The notes beneath the pieces are model-generated. The model was not told where the DNA came from, searched no databases, and worked only from the letters and a program-made list of their open reading frames with translations. From assembly GCA_903930035.1 (NCBI GenBank), contig CAIYXG010000345.1, forward strand, positions 1 to 10,248: a DNA stretch of 10,248 nt, read 5' to 3'. A program made the position numbers and the translations under genes. The stretch comes from an uncultured Actinomycetes bacterium. Lineage in GTDB: Bacteria > Actinomycetota > Acidimicrobiia > Acidimicrobiales > Microtrichaceae. Shown in pieces: positions 6,364 through 10,248 of this stretch (positions within the stretch are counted from its first letter, which is position 1; the number at the start of each line of letters is the position of its first letter).

Positions 6364-7605
6364 TCAGCCCGGCTCGGTCGACGACACCGTCGAGGTGATG
6401 CGGCCGCCGCCGACCACGGTGACCAGCTCGTCGCCCGGGGCCACGTCGGCCGCCGAGCGCACGACCGTGCCGTCGGCCCGGCGGGTCATCGACCACCCGC
6501 GCGCCAGGGCGAGGGCGGGGTCGTGGCCGGCCACCTTGGCCGCCACCAGATCGACCGCGGCCTGCGCCCGGTCCAGCAGTCTGAGCGCACCGGGGCCGGT
6601 GCGCTGGGCCACGTGGTCGAGCCGGAGGATGGCCTGGTCGAGCCGGCCGGTCGCGGCGCGGGCGGCCCGCTCGGCCGCCAGGTCCACCCGCTGCGCGCCG
6701 TGGTCGAGCACGTCACGGGCGGCGGTGGGCACGGCGGCGGCCAGCGCGTCGAAGTGGTCGACGAAGGCCCGGGCCCGCTCGCCCACTGCGGCGGCGCACG
6801 CCGTGGGCGTCTTGCAGGCCGTGTGTGCCACGTCGTCGACCACCGTGCGGTCGATCTCGTGGCCGACGCCGGTGAACACCGGCGTCCGCATGGCCACGAC
6901 CGCACGGGCGACCTGTTCGTCGTCGAAGGCCACCAGGTCGGTGCGCGCACCCCCGCCCCGGACGAGCATGACGACGTCCACACCGAGCCGGTCGGCGGTC
7001 CGGAGCCCCGCCACGACCGAGTCGACGGCCTCGGCCCCCTGCGTGCGGGCGTCGATCTCGAAGATGTGGAACCCGACGCCCCAGCGCTCGAGCTCGTGGA
7101 GGGCGTCGGCGTGCGCGGCGCTCCCGACGCTGGTCACCAGGGCCACCCGCAGCGGCAGGTCGGGCACGACGAGCTGGCCGTTGACCCCCAGCAGGCCCTC
7201 GGCCGTCATCAGGGCCAGGACCCGCTCGCGCTGCTGCTCGACCGCACCGAGGGTGAACGTGGGGTCGATCCCGGTCATCTTGAGCTGGACCGAGCTGCGC
7301 TGCCGGTAGGTGCCGATCCGGCCGCAGATGCGCACCAGGACGCCCGTGGTCAGCTGCACGTTGCCGCCGTGGCGGTGGAGGGTCGCGTTCACGTCCCGCT
7401 GCTGCGGCTTGAAGAGGGTGATGGACAGGACGGGCGAGCTGCCGCGGGCCGGGTCGGGGTCGGCCAGGTCGAAGTAGATGTGGCCCGAGGCCGCCCTGGT
7501 GAAGTTGCGGATCTCGCCCTGGACCCAGGTCTCGGTCCCGAAGGCGTCGAGCAGGAGGCCGTCGAGCTGTTCGTAGAGCTCCCGGACGGAGAGGGTGTCG
7601 CTCAA
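6364..7605 (-). CDS. xseA: Exodeoxyribonuclease VII large subunit
   Basis: This 413-residue protein is the catalytic subunit of exonuclease VII. An N-terminal OB fold spans about 1-105 (TETWVQGEIRNFTRAASGHI, then VLVRICGRIGTY). The nuclease domain contains RVALVTSVGSAAHADALHEL (D167), VRGGGARTDLVAFDD (R216) and FTGVGHEIDRTVVDDVA (H249, D252), then KTPTACAA. These four positions correspond to residues reported as essential in E. coli XseA (Asp155, Arg205, His238, Asp241 as I recall). A helical region (about 275-360) and the usual C-terminal LARGWSMTRRADGTVVRS segment follow. It is slightly shorter than the E. coli protein of about 456 residues, mainly in the coiled coil. The start is TTG at 7605, overlapping the usp stop as TTGA, with AGGA 7 nt upstream. 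No in-frame ATG or GTG lies near, so a coupled TTG start is the best reading. Confidence 0.96.
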   Translation of the reverse strand: MSDTLSVRELYEQLDGLLLDAFGTETWVQGEIRNFTRAASGHIYFDLADPDPARGSSPVLSITLFKPQQRDVNATLHRHGGNVQLTTGVLVRICGRIGTYRQRSSVQLKMTGIDPTFTLGAVEQQRERVLALMTAEGLLGVNGQLVVPDLPLRVALVTSVGSAAHADALHELERWGVGFHIFEIDARTQGAEAVDSVVAGLRTADRLGVDVVMLVRGGGARTDLVAFDDEQVARAVVAMRTPVFTGVGHEIDRTVVDDVAHTACKTPTACAAAVGERARAFVDHFDALAAAVPTAARDVLDHGAQRVDLAAERAARAATGRLDQAILRLDHVAQRTGPGALRLLDRAQAAVDLVAAKVAGHDPALALARGWSMTRRADGTVVRSAADVAPGDELVTVVGGGRITSTVSSTEPG

Positions 7606-8060
7606 CTGGCGTCCTGACGGTGGCGGACCACGAGCACCGGGACGTCGCAGTGGTGCACGACGTACTCGCTGACCGAGCCGATGGCCATGCGCTTCAGGAG
7701 CCCGTAGCCGTGGGAGCCCACCACGACGACGTCGGCCGCCAGGTCGGTGGCGGCCTTGCAGATCATGAGGCCGGCGGGCCCCTCGACCAGCTCGCGGGCG
7801 ACCTGCGTCGGGCCCAGCCCGAGCTCGGCCGCGGTCGCCTCGAGCTCCCGGTCGCCCTCGTCCAGGATGGCGGTGCGCGCCCGTGCACTCTCCTCGGGCG
7901 AGAGCAGCCCGCCCTCGATCCCGCCGGCGCCGGAGTCCTCGGCGATCGACGTGTCCGCGACGGTGAGCAGGGTCACCCTGTCGGGCCGGAGCACGGCGAC
8001 GCCGCGCCGCGCGGCCTCGAGGGCGATCTCGGAACCGTCGGTGGCGATGAGTGCGTGCAC
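7602..8060 (-). CDS. Universal stress protein (UspA family), single domain
   Basis: This 152-residue cytoplasmic protein has the Usp fold: VHALIATDGSEIALEAARRG at the N-terminus (ATP-site Asp in ATDGS), then VTLLTVADTS. The C-terminal signature is ADVVVVGSHGYGLLKRMAIGSVSEYVVHHCDVPVLVVR, with GSHG-x9-GSVSEYV, which resembles the ATP-binding G-2x-G-9x-G(S/T) type. ATP binding is therefore likely. Members aid survival under stress by poorly defined means. The start is the GTG at 8060, because GGAGAGG lies 8 nt upstream. The frame continues to 8147 without a better start. The stop overlaps the TTG of xseA, so this gene heads the usp-xseA-xseB-tetR run. Placing a stress protein before a DNA-degrading repair enzyme suggests shared stress induction, which is an inference. 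Confidence 0.93.
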   Translation of the reverse strand: MHALIATDGSEIALEAARRGVAVLRPDRVTLLTVADTSIAEDSGAGGIEGGLLSPEESARARTAILDEGDRELEATAAELGLGPTQVARELVEGPAGLMICKAATDLAADVVVVGSHGYGLLKRMAIGSVSEYVVHHCDVPVLVVRHRQDAS

Positions 8061-8124
8061 GTGGACGTCCTCTCCAGGCTGGCTCGCTGCCGGTCCGACG
8101 CCGGCACGGCCTGAGGTGCTGCAG

Positions 8125-8130
8125 ACCCTA
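8125..8130 (-). promoter_or_regulatory. -10 element of the usp-xseA-xseB-tetR operon promoter
   Basis: TAGGGT on the minus strand fits TANNNT and is identical to the -10 proposed for the sensor kinase. The leader would be about 57 nt and contains the GGAGAGG ribosome site. An inverted repeat, TGCCGG and CCGGCA (8088-8093 and 8101-8106), lies just downstream of the expected start and could be an operator or leader hairpin. No -35 consensus is seen. Confidence 0.4.
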
Positions 8131-8164
8131 GATGCCGGTGGCGACACGCGCAGCGGGACCTGCC

Positions 8165-8183
8165 CCCGGCGCCGCCGCCCGGG
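8165..8183 (-). terminator. Weak GC hairpin directly behind the ABC exporter gene
   Basis: CCCGG and CCGGG (8165-8169 and 8179-8183) form a 5-bp stem around 9 nt, touching the exporter stop codon. No T tract follows, so it may not terminate; read-through into the usp operon is possible. Confidence 0.25.
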
Positions 8184-10049
8184 TCAGACCGTCTCGCTCC
8201 CGACCAGCGTCCGGTAGAGCTCGGCGTAGAGCCCCCCGTGGTCGAGCAGCTCGGCGTGCGTGCCGCGCTCGACCACGTGGCCGCCGTCGAGCACCAGGAT
8301 CTGGTCGGCCCCCACGATGGTCGACAGGCGGTGCGCGATGACGAGCGCCGTCCGCCCCTCGAGCGCGCTCGCGAGCGCCGCCTGGACCGCCGCCTCGTTC
8401 TCGGTGTCGAGCGAGGAGGTCGCCTCGTCGAGCACCACCACGGCCGGGTCCTTCAGCAGCATGCGGGCGATGGCCAGCCGCTGCTTCTCCCCGCCGGAGA
8501 GCCGGTACCCGCGTTCGCCGACCATCGTGTCGAGGCCGCTGGGCAGCGCCTCCACCACGTCGAGCACCTGGGCGGCGCGGAGCGCGTCCCGGACCTCCTC
8601 CTCGGTGGCGTCCGGCCGCGCGTACCGCAGGTTCTCGCCCACGGTCGCGTGGAACAGGTGGGGGTCCTGGGCCACCACCCCGATGGCGTGGCGCAGCTCG
8701 TCCTGGGCCAGGGCCCGCACGTCGTGGCCGTCGAACCGCACGGACCCGGTCGTGACGTCGTAGAGCCGGGGGACGAGCGAGGCCAGCGTGGACTTGCCGG
8801 CCCCCGACGGACCCACGAGCGCGGTCGTGGTCCCCGGCTCGAGCACCGCGTTGATGTCGTGGAGCACCTGCGGCGGGCCGCCCGGGGCGTCCTTCTCGGG
8901 GGCGCCCGTCTCGAGCGAGGCCAGCGTGCCGACGTCGGCGGCCGGGTAGTGGAAGTCCACGTGGTCGAACTCGATCCGCCCGGTGGGCCGGCCGAGCGGC
9001 GCCGGCTGGTCGGGGTCCGGCACCGGGTTCTGGGTGTCGAGCACCTCGAACACCCGCTCGAACGACACGAACGCCGACATGACGTCGACGCGTGCGTTGG
9101 TCAGGCTGGTGAGGGGCTCGTAGATGCGGGCGGTCAGCAGCGCCAGGGTCACCAGCACGCCCGCCTCGATGCGTCCGTTGATGACCTGCAGCCCGCCGAC
9201 CAGGTACACGGCGGCGACCCCGAGCGAGCCGACGAGCCCCATCATCATGAGGAAGAACCGCGAGTACATGGCGGTGCGGACCCCGATGTCGCGGACCTGG
9301 CCGGCCTGGCCGCCGAACTCGTCGACCTCGGACCGGTGGTTGCCGTAGAGCTTGACCAGCAGGGCGCCGGCGACGCCGAAGCGTTCGGTCATGGTGGCGT
9401 TCATCGAGGCGTTGAGCCCCATGGACTCGCGCGTCATGCCCTGGAGCTTCTTGCCGACCCGCTTGGAGGGGACCAGGAACAGGGGGAGCAGCACGACCGC
9501 CAGGAGCGTGACCCGCCAGTCCAGGGCGATCATGGCGACCAGCGTCGTGACCAGCGTGATGACGTTGGACACCACGGTGCCGAGCGTGCCCGTCAGCGCC
9601 CGCTGCGCGCCGATGACGTCGTTGTTGAGCCGGCTCACCAGAGCGCCGGTCTGCGACCGGGTGAAGAACTGCATCGGCATGCGCTGGACGTGGTCGTAGA
9701 GCGCCACGCGCAGGTCGAAGATGAGCCCCTCGCCGATGCGGGCCGACCACCAGCGCTCGAACATGGAGGCGATGCCGCCGCCCACGGCGGCGCCGATGAT
9801 GACGGCCGCCATGACGAACAGCTCCTGCCGGTCCTTGTTGGGGAGGGCGTGGTCGATGATCCGGCCGAACAGCAGCGGCGGGACCAGCGCGAGGAGCGCC
9901 TCGACGACGATCATCACGACGAACCCGGTCAGCTGCCACCGGTAGGGCCGGGCGAACTGGCCGACCCGGCGGACGGTCTCGCGGTCGAGCGTGGCTCCCT
10001 TCACGGACTCGGGGTCCTGGTGCATGATCCGCATCATCGCCATCGACAT
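8184..10049 (-). CDS. ABC exporter, fused transmembrane and ATPase half-transporter
   Basis: This 621-residue type IV ABC half-exporter would work as a homodimer or heterodimer in the cell membrane. Six membrane helices lie within about 38-310. The first intracellular loop contains FFTRSQTGALVSRLNNDV (about 128-145). The ATPase domain has the A-loop Tyr at about 368, Walker A GPSGAGKST (413-421), Q461 in VVAQDPHLF, signature LSGGEKQR (517-524), Walker B VVVLDE with E542, D-loop SSLD, and H573 in IAHRLST. All catalytic residues are present. A stretch of about 20 residues (SLASLETGAPEKDAPGG region, 373-393) is inserted between A-loop and Walker A, as is common in actinobacterial exporters. The substrate (drug, lipid or peptide) cannot be told. 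The start is the ATG at 10049, because TACCCT ends 7 nt upstream and no ribosome site is present. Further ATGs at codons 3, 5 and 6 are alternatives. Confidence 0.96.
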   Translation of the reverse strand: MSMAMMRIMHQDPESVKGATLDRETVRRVGQFARPYRWQLTGFVVMIVVEALLALVPPLLFGRIIDHALPNKDRQELFVMAAVIIGAAVGGGIASMFERWWSARIGEGLIFDLRVALYDHVQRMPMQFFTRSQTGALVSRLNNDVIGAQRALTGTLGTVVSNVITLVTTLVAMIALDWRVTLLAVVLLPLFLVPSKRVGKKLQGMTRESMGLNASMNATMTERFGVAGALLVKLYGNHRSEVDEFGGQAGQVRDIGVRTAMYSRFFLMMMGLVGSLGVAAVYLVGGLQVINGRIEAGVLVTLALLTARIYEPLTSLTNARVDVMSAFVSFERVFEVLDTQNPVPDPDQPAPLGRPTGRIEFDHVDFHYPAADVGTLASLETGAPEKDAPGGPPQVLHDINAVLEPGTTTALVGPSGAGKSTLASLVPRLYDVTTGSVRFDGHDVRALAQDELRHAIGVVAQDPHLFHATVGENLRYARPDATEEEVRDALRAAQVLDVVEALPSGLDTMVGERGYRLSGGEKQRLAIARMLLKDPAVVVLDEATSSLDTENEAAVQAALASALEGRTALVIAHRLSTIVGADQILVLDGGHVVERGTHAELLDHGGLYAELYRTLVGSETV

Positions 10050-10056
10050 GGCGGCG

Positions 10057-10062
10057 AGGGTA
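10057..10062 (-). promoter_or_regulatory. -10 element of an apparently leaderless promoter for the ABC exporter
   Basis: TACCCT on the minus strand ends 7 nt before the ATG at 10049, which places the transcription start on or beside the start codon. No Shine-Dalgarno sequence precedes the ATG. The expected -35 position (about 10080-10086) is all G and C and meets the 21-bp repeats, so activator help is plausible. Confidence 0.5.
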
Positions 10063-10083
10063 CTGCCCGGCCTGCGGGCGGGC

Positions 10084-10146
10084 CCCGGTCGATGTGGCGT
10101 GGGACTGGGTCGTGGTGCCGTGGGGCAGGGTCCTTGTGCCGTGGGG
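10084..10146 (-). repeat. Three 21-bp tandem direct repeats upstream of the ABC exporter promoter
   Basis: Read on the minus strand, units at 10146-10126, 10125-10105 and 10104-10084 share the core CCCCACGGCAC (TCCCACGCCAC in the third), followed three bases later by GACC. Units one and two agree at 18 of 21 positions; the third agrees with each at 15. The period of 21 bp is two turns of the helix, so bound proteins would sit on one face. The array ends about 22 bp before the -10 element. Since 21 is a multiple of three, a coding origin is possible but no supported gene covers it. Confidence 0.6.
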
Positions 10147-10248
10147 GTCGAGCGAACACGATGCCCACATGCACCTCTCCCGCCCGTGCCCTGACCTGTC
10201 CTCGGCGCCGTCGTCCCGCCGGTCGGCCGGCCGCCGCCGTCTGCAGGC
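10147..10248. other. Unassigned right edge
   Basis: I see no supportable gene. Two plus-strand ATGs (10161 and 10169) open frames that run to the window edge, giving 29 and 26 residues of Arg/Pro/Ala-rich sequence without recognisable motif. Neither has a ribosome binding site, and neither has a TANNNT element at leaderless distance. A divergent gene may begin here, but the sequence shown cannot decide. Confidence 0.3.

Noticed and set aside
5587..7617. 676-codon plus-strand open frame across tetR, xseB and xseA
   Set aside because: It is antisense to three well-supported genes and has a low-complexity product.
8128..10170. 680-codon minus-strand open frame overlapping the ABC exporter, including a PHGT-like 7-residue repeat at its start
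   Set aside because: It is a different frame of the exporter gene, which carries every ABC motif. The 7-residue repeat is only the translation of the 21-bp DNA repeats.
10161..10248. Start of a divergent plus-strand gene at the right edge
   Set aside because: Two overlapping frames are both open, there is no ribosome site or promoter at the right distance, and no domain is visible. It is kept only as an unassigned region.
1..10248. CRISPR array, transposon ends, phage genes, tRNA or rRNA
   Set aside because: No repeat-spacer pattern, terminal inverted repeats, transposase or integrase motifs, or tRNA cloverleaf was seen on either strand.

Overview
This is a high-GC window with strong codon-position GC bias, GTG and TTG starts, and TANNNT-type -10 elements placed directly before start codons. 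All of this fits an actinobacterium. Acidimicrobiia or a relative is my guess from general protein character, but the sequence does not settle it. I see ten protein genes and no RNA genes, insertion sequences, CRISPR array or phage genes. The content is mostly ordinary chromosomal housekeeping and regulation.

Layout, left to right. (1) A serine hydrolase of the beta-lactamase/EstB type on the minus strand, cut by the left edge (1-809). (2) A small membrane-anchored protein with a charged and Thr/Pro-rich tail, minus strand (892-1170). (3) A two-component pair, minus strand: a membrane-bound NarL-family sensor kinase (1932-3683) whose stop overlaps the start of a LuxR/NarL response regulator (1282-1935). 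(4) Divergent from the kinase, two translationally coupled alpha/beta hydrolases on the plus strand (3826-4785 and 4782-5453). The second has lost its nucleophile serine. (5) Convergent with these, a minus-strand operon usp - xseA - xseB - tetR (8060 down to 5458): a universal stress protein, both exonuclease VII subunits and a TetR-type repressor, with stop/start overlaps at two of the three junctions. (6) A minus-strand ABC exporter (8184-10049), with three 21-bp direct repeats upstream of an apparently leaderless promoter.

How the genes relate. Kinase and regulator clearly form one signalling unit. Its signal is not visible. Two inverted repeats with GTGCG/CGCAC half-sites flank the unit: one in the kinase promoter, one beyond the regulator and before the small membrane protein. 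They are candidate autoregulatory sites. XseA and XseB form one enzyme that degrades single-stranded DNA. Their link to a stress protein and a TetR regulator suggests stress-linked expression, but this is inference. I found no convincing novel multi-gene system. The best leads are the 21-bp repeat array, the coupled active/inactive hydrolase pair, and the matching palindromes around the two-component locus.
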